A stretch of DNA of 5,546 bases from Actinomycetes bacterium (GTDB lineage: Bacteria > Actinomycetota > Acidimicrobiia > Acidimicrobiales > Microtrichaceae): positions 1 to 5,546 of the forward strand of contig JAEZAI010000586.1 of assembly GCA_023427825.1 (NCBI GenBank), in the 5' to 3' direction. The notes under the pieces were generated by a model. That model was not told the DNA's origin, searched no databases, and saw nothing but the letters and a program-made list of their open reading frames with translations. Position numbers and translations under genes: made by a program. Positions 1 to 5,506 of this stretch are shown here, piece after piece. Each line of letters opens with the position of its first letter. Position 1 is the stretch's first letter.

Positions 1-7
1 TACCGGT

Positions 8-36
8 GGGGGGGGGCGGGGGTATCGGGGGCCGGG
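8..36 (+). other. G-rich tract, possible G-quadruplex
   Basis: Four runs of G (9, 5, 5 and 3 bases) lie within 29 bases and are separated by short linkers (C, TATC, CC). They sit about 45 bases upstream of the first gene's ATG, on the same strand. The pattern fits the usual loose definition of an intramolecular G-quadruplex. It may simply reflect high GC content, and there is no sign of function beyond its location in the 5' region of the gene. Confidence 0.3.
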
Positions 37-78
37 CCCGGTTTGCCCGGCCGGTCGCACTCGTGGTCGGGTCGAGCG

Positions 79-1035
79 ATGCGATCCGACTCGCTCGCCC
101 GACTGGTAGCGCTCTCGAAGGACCAGGCCGGCACGTTCTCGGCGCAGCAGGCCGTGGCGGTCGGCGTGTCGCACAAGCAGGTGCGCACCGCGTGCCAGGC
201 GGGCGTGCTCCAGCGGGTCCACCCCTCCGTGTACTGGCTGGGCGGCGGCCCGGTGCCTCGGCCCAGCCTCCTGCATGCCGCGGTCCTGGCCGTGGGGCGC
301 GGCGTGCCGAGCCACGAGTCGTCGTTGTTCCTCCACGGCGTCGACCGCGTGCCGTTCGCCGTGGTCGTCTCGACCCGACCGGGGGCCCGCACCGACCTGG
401 GCGGGGTCCGCGTCCACCGAGTGCGGGACCTGTTCCCGTCGCACCTGTGCGTCGTCGACGGCATCACGACGACCACGATCGAGCGAGCGCTCGTCGACGT
501 GGCGTCGGTGTTCAGCCCGGCGCGGTTCGAGTGGTTGCTCGACCACCTCACGATCACGACCCGCCGCACGTCGCTCGGTCGGGTCGCCCGGGTGGTCCGT
601 CAGGTCAACCGTCACGGTCGGCGGGGGATCGGGACGCTGACCTCGCTGCTCGACGAACGTGGCCCGACCGCCGCACAGCCCCGGAGCTTGCTCGAGCGCT
701 CCGCCGATGAGCTCCTCGCCCTCACCGGGCTGCCACCCGCGGAGCGTGAGTACCCGCTGCCGACGCTGCTCGCCGGACGTGGCGCACCGCCGGAGGGCTT
801 CGTCGATCGGGCCTGGCCCGACATCAAGCTGATCATCGAGATCGACGGTCGCCCGTGGCACGCCCGGGAGCGCGACATGGCTCGCGACCGGCGCCGTGAC
901 CGCCAGGCCGCCGCCGCCGGGTGGCAGACCCTCCGGGTCCTCGACGAGGAGATCCGCGACGTCGGCGAAGAGGTGGTCGCCGACGTCCTCGCCGCCTACG
1001 CCGAGCGGGTGGCGCTGTTCCACCCCGCCGGCTGA
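79..1035 (+). CDS. AbiEi-like winged-helix + DUF559 (Vsr-like PD-(D/E)xK) domain protein
   Basis: 318 aa from the ATG at 79. An in-frame TTG at 43 would add 12 residues, but the homologous part begins near the ATG; neither start has a convincing Shine-Dalgarno. Residues about 1-55 resemble the N-terminal winged helix of AbiEi-type antitoxins: a FSAQQAVAVGVS-type helix, then AGVLQRVHPSVYWLGG, the usual basic wing. The middle (about 60-200) contains THR/SER-rich ITTTTIERALVDVAS, also seen in this family. Residues about 203-310 match DUF559, a Vsr-related endonuclease-like fold: D243, then the strand IIEIDG with E254 and D256, H261, an Arg/Asp-rich helix, and GWQTLRVLDEEI. These acidic residues are the expected PD-(D/E)xK metal ligands, so the site looks intact. 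Proteins of this architecture are common in multiple copies in high-GC actinobacteria and their function is not established. No toxin partner (AbiEii nucleotidyltransferase) is adjacent, so a canonical type IV toxin-antitoxin pair is not supported. It could be a defence or DNA-repair accessory nuclease. Confidence 0.85.
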   Translation: MRSDSLARLVALSKDQAGTFSAQQAVAVGVSHKQVRTACQAGVLQRVHPSVYWLGGGPVPRPSLLHAAVLAVGRGVPSHESSLFLHGVDRVPFAVVVSTRPGARTDLGGVRVHRVRDLFPSHLCVVDGITTTTIERALVDVASVFSPARFEWLLDHLTITTRRTSLGRVARVVRQVNRHGRRGIGTLTSLLDERGPTAAQPRSLLERSADELLALTGLPPAEREYPLPTLLAGRGAPPEGFVDRAWPDIKLIIEIDGRPWHARERDMARDRRRDRQAAAAGWQTLRVLDEEIRDVGEEVVADVLAAYAERVALFHPAG

Positions 1036-1071
1036 CGTCGGCGCCGCACACGTTCTTGGGGTGGCGAGGTT

Positions 1072-1112
1072 CGTGTGTGTGAGGTGCCCGTGGTGGGCGT
1101 CTCGCGCACACG
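1072..1112 (+). terminator. Long hairpin at repeat 1/2 junction, possible 3'-end structure
   Basis: CGTGTGTG (1072-1079) pairs with CGCACACG (1105-1112). The helix continues through U1080-G1104, GAG/CTC (1081-1083 with 1101-1103), two G-U pairs, and GCCC/GGGC (1086-1089 with 1095-1098), closing a 5-base GUGGU loop. This gives 18 consecutive pairs if G-U is allowed, all in plus-strand RNA. In minus-strand RNA the four wobbles become A-C mismatches. The structure lies just downstream of the plus-strand gene. There is no T-tract, so it would be a non-canonical terminator or a 3'-end stabiliser. Confidence 0.45.
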
Positions 1113-1131
1113 TTCGGCGGGTGCCGAGGTT

Positions 1132-1172
1132 CGTGTGCGGGAGGTGCCCGTGGTGGGCGTCTCGCGCACACG
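1132..1172 (+). repeat. Second hairpin, repeat 2/3 junction
   Basis: This has the same architecture as the hairpin one repeat upstream. CGTGTGCG (1132-1139) pairs perfectly with CGCACACG (1165-1172), followed by a G1140/G1164 mismatch, GAG/CTC, a GU/GU step, and GCCC/GGGC around the loop GTGGT. A third, decayed version lies at 1192-1232, with mismatches at 1193/1231, 1200/1224 and 1205/1219. An alternative fold pairs the two arms within one copy (1105-1112 with 1132-1139), with an inner CGGC-GGGT-GCCG hairpin at 1115-1126. Confidence 0.5.
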
Positions 1173-1235
1173 TTCGTGGGGTGGCGAGGTTCGTGTGTGG
1201 GAGGGGCCCGGGGTGGGCGTCTCGCGCACAGGTTC

Positions 1236-1274
1236 GGCGGGCGACGGCGGCGGCGGCGGGCGACGGCGACGGGG
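1236..1274 (+). repeat. GGC/GAC low-complexity stretch
   Basis: A run of GGC and GAC triplets continues directly from the last partial 60-bp repeat toward the stop codon of the minus-strand pseudo-receiver gene. It is probably simple-sequence expansion. No gene, promoter or terminator can be recognised in it. Confidence 0.5.
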
Positions 1275-1295
1275 CAGAGCGGGCCGGGCGAGTCG

Positions 1296-1649
1296 TCAGG
1301 CGAGCTGGGCGACGGCCTCCACGAGGCGTTCCGCCTCGACCGGGCGGATCAGCACCGAGTCGGCGCCGGCGGCGAGCGCTGCGTCCGCGTCCTCGGGCGA
1401 GTCGACCACCACGACGATCGCCGCGTCACGCTGACGTCGCGACGCCGAGGCGCGCAGGTCGGCGACGAGCGACGTCCCCGACGCGGTCACAACGAGCGTC
1501 GGTGCGCCGTCCTGCTGCACGGCGAGCGCGGCGTCGACCGGCGAGTCCGTCACCTCGACCGGCGAGCCGGACGCGCCCAGCACCTCGGCGACCAGTCCGG
1601 CCGCGGGATCGTCGCGGTCGGCGACGACGAGGACGGGTCCGAGCGTCAC
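1296..1649 (-). CDS. CheY-like pseudo-receiver domain protein
   Basis: 117 aa from a GTG start at 1649; the length of a single receiver domain with no output domain. The alternating beta/alpha pattern of a CheY fold is visible: VLVVADRDD (beta1 plus acidic pocket, D11/D13/D14), a helix, APTLVVTASG (beta3), AAIVVVVDS (beta4), then ADSVLIRPVEAERLVEAVAQL (beta5/alpha5). Beta3 normally ends in the phosphoacceptor Asp, but this one has no Asp in VVTASG. The conserved Lys-Pro after beta5 is Arg-Pro. Phosphorylation in the ordinary way is therefore unlikely, and it is best called a pseudo-receiver. It follows the Fe-S reductase gene by 31 bp on the same strand, so co-transcription is likely. The Shine-Dalgarno is weak. 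The role is unknown; a protein-protein interaction module is the reasonable guess. Confidence 0.75.
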   Translation of the reverse strand: MTLGPVLVVADRDDPAAGLVAEVLGASGSPVEVTDSPVDAALAVQQDGAPTLVVTASGTSLVADLRASASRRQRDAAIVVVVDSPEDADAALAAGADSVLIRPVEAERLVEAVAQLA

Positions 1650-1680
1650 GACCGGACCCGTCTCGCCGTTCCTGAGGGCG

Positions 1681-3957
1681 TCAGCCCTCTGCGGCCTCGA
1701 CGGCCTCCTGGATCGGCGGCTGAGCCAACGGCTCTGCGTTCTCGATCGCCTCGAGCACGTGCATGGCCAGGTCGCCGACCTTGAGCTCGTCGTCCTCGAC
1801 GCCCTGCGCCTTCACGCCGTCGTCGATCATCACGTAGCAGAAGGGGCACGCGGTGGCGATGCGGGTGGCGCCCGTGGCGATCAGCTCCTGCGAGCGCTCC
1901 ACGTTCACCTGCTTGCCGATGTGCTCCTCCATCCACATGCGGGCGCCGCCGGCGCCGCAGCACATGCCCTTGGTGCCGGATCGGTTGGCCTCGACGATCT
2001 CGATGCCCGCCAGGCGACCGATCACGTTCCGCGGCGCCAGGTACACGTCGTTGTGGCGACCCAGGTAGCAGGAGTCGTGGTACACGACCCGCTCCTCGAG
2101 CTTGGCGCCCGACAGGTCCAGGCGACCCGTGTCGATCAGCTCCTCCAGGAACTGGCTGTGGTGCACCACCTCGTAGTGGCCGCCGAGCTGCGGGTACTCG
2201 TTCTTCAGCGTGTTGAAGCAGTGCGGGCACTGCGTGATGATCTTGCGCACGCCCATGCCGTCGAGCGTCTCGATGTTCTGCATGGCGAGCATCTGGAAGA
2301 TGTACTCGTTGCCCGAGCGGCGGGCGGGGTCGCCGGTGCAGTTCTCGGACGGGCCGAGGATGGCGAAGCTGACCTCGGCCCGCTGCAGCAGCTTGGCCAT
2401 GGCCTGGGTGACCTTCTTGTTCTTGTCGTCGAAGGATCCGGCGCAGCCGACCCAGTAGAGGTACTCGGCGGTCAGCGGGTCGCTGCCGTCGATGATCTCG
2501 ATGCCGTCCAGGTCCTTGGCCCAGTCGGCGCGCTCGCCCTGGCTCATGCCCCACGGGTTGCCGGAGTTCTCCATGGCCCGGAAGGCGTTGCCCAGCTCGG
2601 TGGGGAAGTCGGACTCCATCAGCGTCAGGTAGCGACGCATGTCGAGGATCTTGTCCAGGATCTCGATGTTGACCGGGCAGTTCTCGTCGCACGCCTTGCA
2701 GGACGTGCAGGACCAGACCTCTTCGGCCGTGATGCGCTCGAACAGCACGTCGGCGTCGACCTTGATGTCCTTGTCGACGCCGATCGGGGGCGACACGACC
2801 GGGCTGCCGGTGGCGGCCATGACCTCGCCGGTCTTCAGCACGATCTCGCGCGGGTCGAGTGGCTTGCCCGTGGCGTGCGCCGGGCAGACGGAGGTGCAGC
2901 GGCCGCACATGGTGCAGGCGTCGGTGTCGAGCAGCTGCTTCCAGGTGAAGTCCTCGACCTTGTAGGCGCCGAAGCTCTCGAGCTCGGTCTCCATGAGGTT
3001 CGGCATGGCCTTCATGGCGCCCTTGGGGCGGTCCTTCTCGGACAGGTACATGTTCAGCGGCGACGTGAAGATGTGCCGCAGCATGGTCACCGGCAGGATC
3101 ACCAGGAACGCCACGAACGTGAGCACGTGGACCGTCCAGGCGACCTGGTGCCAGGTGTCGAGGTTCGGCACGTTCTGGAGCGCCAGCCCGAGCGGGTAGC
3201 CGATGAAGCTCCACTTCTCGAAGCTGGGGAAGTCGGTCTCGGCGATGCGGAAGCCCTCGGCCAGGAAGCCGGTGACGCCGATGGCGAACAGGATGCCGAG
3301 GATGACCGCGTGCTCCGGCTTGGACTTGATGCGGATGCGGTACGGGCGCTGGATGTACCGGCGGACGATCGCCCACGTCACACCGATCAGGAACACCGCG
3401 CCGCCGAGGTCACCGATGAACGAGAAGCCCTCGTAGACCTTGCCGTTCAAGAACTTGAGCGACTCGGGCAGCTGGTGGTTGATCTCCAGGATCGAGGTGA
3501 CCGCGAGCAGCACCAGGAAGCCGAAGTAGATCATCGAGTGCATGATCCCGGCGGCGGGGTCGCGCAGCAGGGTCTGCATGTAGAGGCCGGCGCGCAGGCG
3601 CTCCAGACGCTTCTTGGCGTTCTTCGGCGTGATCGATCGGCGGTCCGGACCGCCCCGCTCCCAGTTGCGGACGCGGTTGGCGAACATGACGGCGCCGAAC
3701 ACGAACATGATCGGGATGACCACGTAGAACGCGAACTTCAGCGCGCCGGGGATGCCCCCGAACACCTCGCGCTGGACCTCTGCGTCGTCGTGGAACTGCA
3801 GCGTCGACGCGGCGATGCCCGAGCCGACGGTGATCAACGCGATCGCGATGCCGATGAGGATCGAGATCTGGTGCGGCTGCAGGCGCTTGGGACCCGGCAC
3901 CGGAGCGGCGTCGTCGGATCCGTGGGCGGCGTCGTTGGAGGTGTCGGTGGCGCTCAT
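1681..3957 (-). CDS. Membrane Fe-S oxidoreductase, EtfD/HdrD-like (probable ETF:menaquinone reductase)
   Basis: 758 aa from the ATG at 3957. The N-terminal part (about 31-297) is a NarI/HdrE-like membrane domain with about six hydrophobic segments (near 31-51, 72-94, 137-157, 178-198, 216-235, 268-293). It contains H140, H270, H277 and H295, candidate haem b ligands. A cytoplasmic part follows with two 4Fe-4S motifs: C348-C351-C354-C358-P and C417-C420-C423-C427-P. Two CCG (cysteine-rich, DUF224) domains come next. The first has C505, C540 and C577-x-x-C580, with CT in place of CC at 540-541. The second is canonical: C630, C666-C667 and C704-x-x-C707. This order matches actinobacterial Rv0338c/EtfD-type proteins, which take electrons from ETF during fatty-acid beta-oxidation and pass them to menaquinone. 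HdrD and GlpC use the same modules. The family is clear; the partner is inferred, as no etfAB is present here. The pseudo-receiver gene lies 31 bp downstream and a cNMP-binding gene 90 bp upstream on the same strand. Confidence 0.88.
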   Translation of the reverse strand: MSATDTSNDAAHGSDDAAPVPGPKRLQPHQISILIGIAIALITVGSGIAASTLQFHDDAEVQREVFGGIPGALKFAFYVVIPIMFVFGAVMFANRVRNWERGGPDRRSITPKNAKKRLERLRAGLYMQTLLRDPAAGIMHSMIYFGFLVLLAVTSILEINHQLPESLKFLNGKVYEGFSFIGDLGGAVFLIGVTWAIVRRYIQRPYRIRIKSKPEHAVILGILFAIGVTGFLAEGFRIAETDFPSFEKWSFIGYPLGLALQNVPNLDTWHQVAWTVHVLTFVAFLVILPVTMLRHIFTSPLNMYLSEKDRPKGAMKAMPNLMETELESFGAYKVEDFTWKQLLDTDACTMCGRCTSVCPAHATGKPLDPREIVLKTGEVMAATGSPVVSPPIGVDKDIKVDADVLFERITAEEVWSCTSCKACDENCPVNIEILDKILDMRRYLTLMESDFPTELGNAFRAMENSGNPWGMSQGERADWAKDLDGIEIIDGSDPLTAEYLYWVGCAGSFDDKNKKVTQAMAKLLQRAEVSFAILGPSENCTGDPARRSGNEYIFQMLAMQNIETLDGMGVRKIITQCPHCFNTLKNEYPQLGGHYEVVHHSQFLEELIDTGRLDLSGAKLEERVVYHDSCYLGRHNDVYLAPRNVIGRLAGIEIVEANRSGTKGMCCGAGGARMWMEEHIGKQVNVERSQELIATGATRIATACPFCYVMIDDGVKAQGVEDDELKVGDLAMHVLEAIENAEPLAQPPIQEAVEAAEG

Positions 3958-3968
3958 AGACGCCCAGG

Positions 3969-3974
3969 AACCTA
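3969..3974 (-). promoter_or_regulatory. Possible -10 box (TAGGTT) of the Fe-S reductase gene
   Basis: On the minus strand TAGGTT fits the TAnnnT core of actinobacterial -10 elements and ends 11 bases before the ATG at 3957. That would give a leader of only a few bases, which agrees with the lack of a Shine-Dalgarno. A TTCACG hexamer lies 19 bases upstream, a weak -35 candidate with long spacing. Confidence 0.3.
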
Positions 3975-4001
3975 GTCGGCGGGCCCCTCTCGTCGTGAAG
4001 T

Positions 4002-4018
4002 CCTGACGGGTCGTCAGG
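4002..4018 (-). terminator. Hairpin between cNMP-binding gene and Fe-S reductase gene
   Basis: CCTGAC and GTCAGG form a perfect 6-bp stem with a 5-base loop. It lies about 30 bases past the stop codon of the cNMP-binding gene and upstream of the reductase promoter candidate. No U-run follows on the minus strand. A second, looser inverted repeat (GGCGC at 4024-4028 with GCGCC at 4041-4045) directly precedes it. The pair may terminate or attenuate transcription between the two genes, or serve as an operator. Confidence 0.4.
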
Positions 4019-4047
4019 GCGGGGGCGCCGCGCGGAGCGAGCGCCGT

Positions 4048-4467
4048 TCAGTTGAGGTGCGTCAGGTCCTCGGCGACCCGCAACCGCTGTGCCAGCGTCA
4101 CGAGCAGCCGCTGCGCCAGCGTGGGGATCTCGTCGAGCACCGCGTTGAACGCCGGACGGGTGAGCACCAGAACGTCGACCGGGGTGGTCGCGACCACCGT
4201 GGCCGAGCGGGGACCGCCGTCCAGCAGGGCCAGCTCCCCGATCACGCTGCCCGCGCCGACCCTCGCCACCGTGGCGCCGTCGCGCTGCACCTCGGCCTCG
4301 CCGTCGAGCAGCACGAAGGCCTCCCGGCCGATGTCGCCCTGGCGCGTGAGCGTGGTGCCGGCGTCGAGGGTGACCTCGTCGGTGGCACGGGCCAGGCGTT
4401 CGAGGTCCTTGGCGGAGCAACCAGCGAAGAGCGGGATCCGAACGAGGTGGTCCGTCAGCTGCGACAC
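4048..4467 (-). CDS. Stand-alone cyclic nucleotide-binding (CAP_ED) domain protein
   Basis: 139 aa from a GTG at 4467. The frame stays open upstream to 4746, but that extension is Pro/Arg-rich, overlaps the divergent ParA gene, and lacks domain character. The protein begins SQLTDHLVRIPLFAGCSAKDL, the standard lead-in helix of Crp-family sensor domains. The beta-roll follows: DAGTTLTRQGDIGREAFVLLDGEAEV. The phosphate-binding cassette has G77-E78-L79-A80-L81 and P86-R87-S88-A89-T90, including the Glu and Arg that contact the ribose and cyclic phosphate. cNMP binding is therefore plausible. The C-terminal helix (about 113-137) ends the protein; there is no helix-turn-helix, kinase or channel domain. 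It probably acts through protein partners, or as part of an accessory complex with the downstream redox enzyme, though only the gene order suggests this. It diverges from the ParA gene with 208 bp between the starts. Confidence 0.85.
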   Translation of the reverse strand: MSQLTDHLVRIPLFAGCSAKDLERLARATDEVTLDAGTTLTRQGDIGREAFVLLDGEAEVQRDGATVARVGAGSVIGELALLDGGPRSATVVATTPVDVLVLTRPAFNAVLDEIPTLAQRLLVTLAQRLRVAEDLTHLN

Positions 4468-4474
4468 GCCGGCG

Positions 4475-4480
4475 AGCCTA
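4475..4480 (-). promoter_or_regulatory. Possible -10 box (TAGGCT), leaderless start of cNMP-binding gene
   Basis: On the minus strand TAGGCT is followed by exactly seven bases (CGCCGGC) and then the chosen GTG at 4467. A TAnnnT element this close to the start codon is typical of leaderless transcripts in actinobacteria. It also agrees with the absence of a good Shine-Dalgarno. No clear -35 is visible. Confidence 0.4.
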
Positions 4481-4586
4481 TGGTCCGGCCGGCCGGGCGC
4501 GCCGTGATCCCGTCCGCGGCAGCGACCGTCGGCGATGGGGAAGCGCGGCACGGCGGGTCCGGGTCGGGTTGAATGGGGGCCGCTGG

Positions 4587-4600
4587 GGAGCACGTGCTCC
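4587..4600. promoter_or_regulatory. Perfect 14-bp palindrome GGAGCACGTGCTCC, candidate operator
   Basis: The sequence is its own reverse complement over 14 bases with no spacer. It sits in the 208-bp gap between the divergently transcribed cNMP-binding and ParA-like genes, 76 bases before the ParA ATG. Size and symmetry fit a binding site for a dimeric regulator that could control either gene. No regulator is identified, and GC-rich DNA produces short palindromes by chance, though 14 perfect bases is more than usual. Confidence 0.45.
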
Positions 4601-4663
4601 GGCCGCCGTTCGTCCGACCGCCCCGGCGGGACGTCGGAAGGTGGACAGCAGTCCGGAGCGAGC

Positions 4664-4669
4664 AGGGAG
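4664..4669 (+). promoter_or_regulatory. Ribosome binding site AGGGAG of the ParA-like gene
   Basis: AGGGAG lies six bases before the ATG at 4676. It selects this start over the in-frame upstream start at 4535, whose extra 47 residues are low-complexity and precede the conserved first beta strand of ParA proteins. Confidence 0.75.
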
Positions 4670-4675
4670 CGTTGG

Positions 4676-5479
4676 ATGAGGGTCGTCGCCGTCGCGGGAG
4701 CGAAGGGTGGAGTCGGCAAGACCGCAGCGGCGGTCAACCTGGCCATGCTCTCGTCGGCCGCGGGCTACCGGACGCTGCTCTGGGACCTGGATCCGCAGGG
4801 TGCCGCGACCCACTGCTACCGGGCCCGGGCCAAGGTCAAAGGCGGGGCCGTCCGCCTGCTCGGGGGCAAGCGCGGCCTCGACACGTTCATCCGCACCACC
4901 GACCACGTCCGGCTCGACCTGCTGCCCGCGGACCCGTCGTTCCGCGTCGTCGACACCGTGCTGTCGTCCCGCCGCTGGCCCGACCGGGTCATCCGCAAGC
5001 TGCTGCGGCCGCTCGACCGCTCCTACGACGTGGTGATCCTCGACTGCGCGCCCGGCCTGGGCGTCGTGACCGAGTCCGTCGTGGCCGCCACCGACCTGGT
5101 GCTCGCCCCCGTCGTGCCGGCGCCGCTGTCGGTCCGCAGCCTGGACCAGCTCCAGGAGTTCGTCGACGCCCACCGGCCCCACCTGCCGCTGCTCGCGTTC
5201 CTGTCGATGATCGACGAGCGCAAGGTGCTCCACCGCCAGGTGGTCGCCCAGGTGCGCACGGATCCCCGCTTCGCGCTGAGCGCCGTGCCCGTGTCGTCCT
5301 CGGTCGAGCGCATGGGGATGGAGCAGATCCCCGCCGTGATGGCGTCGCCGCTCAACCTGGCGGCCGTGGCCTACCGCCGCCTGTGGGCCGAGGTCGAGGA
5401 CCGGCTGGACCTGGCCGCGCCGACCGGGTCCGTCATCGACCTCACCGCGATCGCCGCGCAGTCCGCCGACGTCGGCTGA
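4676..5479 (+). CDS. ParA/MinD-family ATPase (orphan ParA-like)
   Basis: 267 aa, a normal length for small ParA proteins without an N-terminal DNA-binding domain. MRVVAVAGAKGGVGKTAAAVNLA carries the deviant Walker A box with signature Lys10 and catalytic Lys15. The A' motif is LLWDLDPQGAAT (D37, D39) and Walker B is YDVVILDCAPG (D123). The segment 48-92, with RAKVKGG, GKRGLDTFIRTTD and LDLLPADPSFRVVD, resembles a particular ParA subgroup rather than classic chromosomal ParA; this is recalled, not searched. Such ATPases dimerise on ATP, often bind DNA non-specifically, and position DNA, protein complexes or cellular inclusions. No parB follows within the 67 bases left in the window, so the cargo is unknown. 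The AGGGAG ribosome site six bases upstream supports the chosen ATG. It is transcribed divergently from the cNMP-binding gene. It is less likely to be a chromosomal Soj. Confidence 0.88.
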   Translation: MRVVAVAGAKGGVGKTAAAVNLAMLSSAAGYRTLLWDLDPQGAATHCYRARAKVKGGAVRLLGGKRGLDTFIRTTDHVRLDLLPADPSFRVVDTVLSSRRWPDRVIRKLLRPLDRSYDVVILDCAPGLGVVTESVVAATDLVLAPVVPAPLSVRSLDQLQEFVDAHRPHLPLLAFLSMIDERKVLHRQVVAQVRTDPRFALSAVPVSSSVERMGMEQIPAVMASPLNLAAVAYRRLWAEVEDRLDLAAPTGSVIDLTAIAAQSADVG

Positions 5480-5506
5480 ACCCGGCACCCCGCCCGCCGG
5501 CGCTCT

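Larger units (their letters stand above)
1045..1241 (+). repeat. 60-bp tandem repeat array (3 full copies + partial fourth) with hairpin potential
   Basis: Exact 60-base period with copies at 1045-1104, 1105-1164 and 1165-1224, and a partial copy from 1225 to about 1241. Each copy begins CGCACACGTTC and carries GAGGTTCGTGTG about 20 bases later, then a G-rich stretch ending GGGCGTCTCG. By hand alignment, copies 1 and 3 differ at 4 positions and copies 1 and 2 at 6. The array starts 10 bases after the stop codon of the nuclease-like gene and fills most of the gap to the convergent pseudo-receiver gene. There are no unique spacers, so it is not a CRISPR array. All frames stay open because the period is a multiple of three and the sequence is GC-rich. 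A protein product is unlikely. Confidence 0.9.

Noticed and set aside
1045..1241. CRISPR array
   Set aside because: Copies are contiguous 60-bp units without unique spacers, and no cas genes are present.
996..1434. Open frames on both strands across the 60-bp repeats, giving 20-residue periodic Arg/Thr/Pro or Val/Gly-rich peptides
   Set aside because: The period is a multiple of three and GC-rich DNA lacks stops, so several frames on both strands stay open together. There is no ribosome site or domain, and the frames run into the pseudo-receiver gene.
1646..3376. 576-aa minus-strand open frame in another frame of the reductase gene
   Set aside because: Arg/His/Pro/Gly-rich out-of-frame translation typical of GC-rich coding DNA, with no domain content.
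1759..3975. 738-aa plus-strand open frame opposite the Fe-S reductase gene
   Set aside because: Antisense shadow of a GC-rich gene: His/Val/Asp/Leu-rich composition, no recognisable domain. The minus strand carries unmistakable Fe-S and CCG motifs.
4535..4675. 47-residue N-terminal extension of the ParA-like protein
   Set aside because: Low-complexity Gly/Arg/Ser sequence. The ATG at 4676 has AGGGAG six bases upstream and is directly followed by the conserved first strand.
4468..4746. N-terminal extension of the cNMP-binding protein by 93 residues
   Set aside because: The extension would overlap the ParA-like gene and is Pro/Arg-rich without conserved features. The CAP_ED domain begins right at the GTG at 4467.
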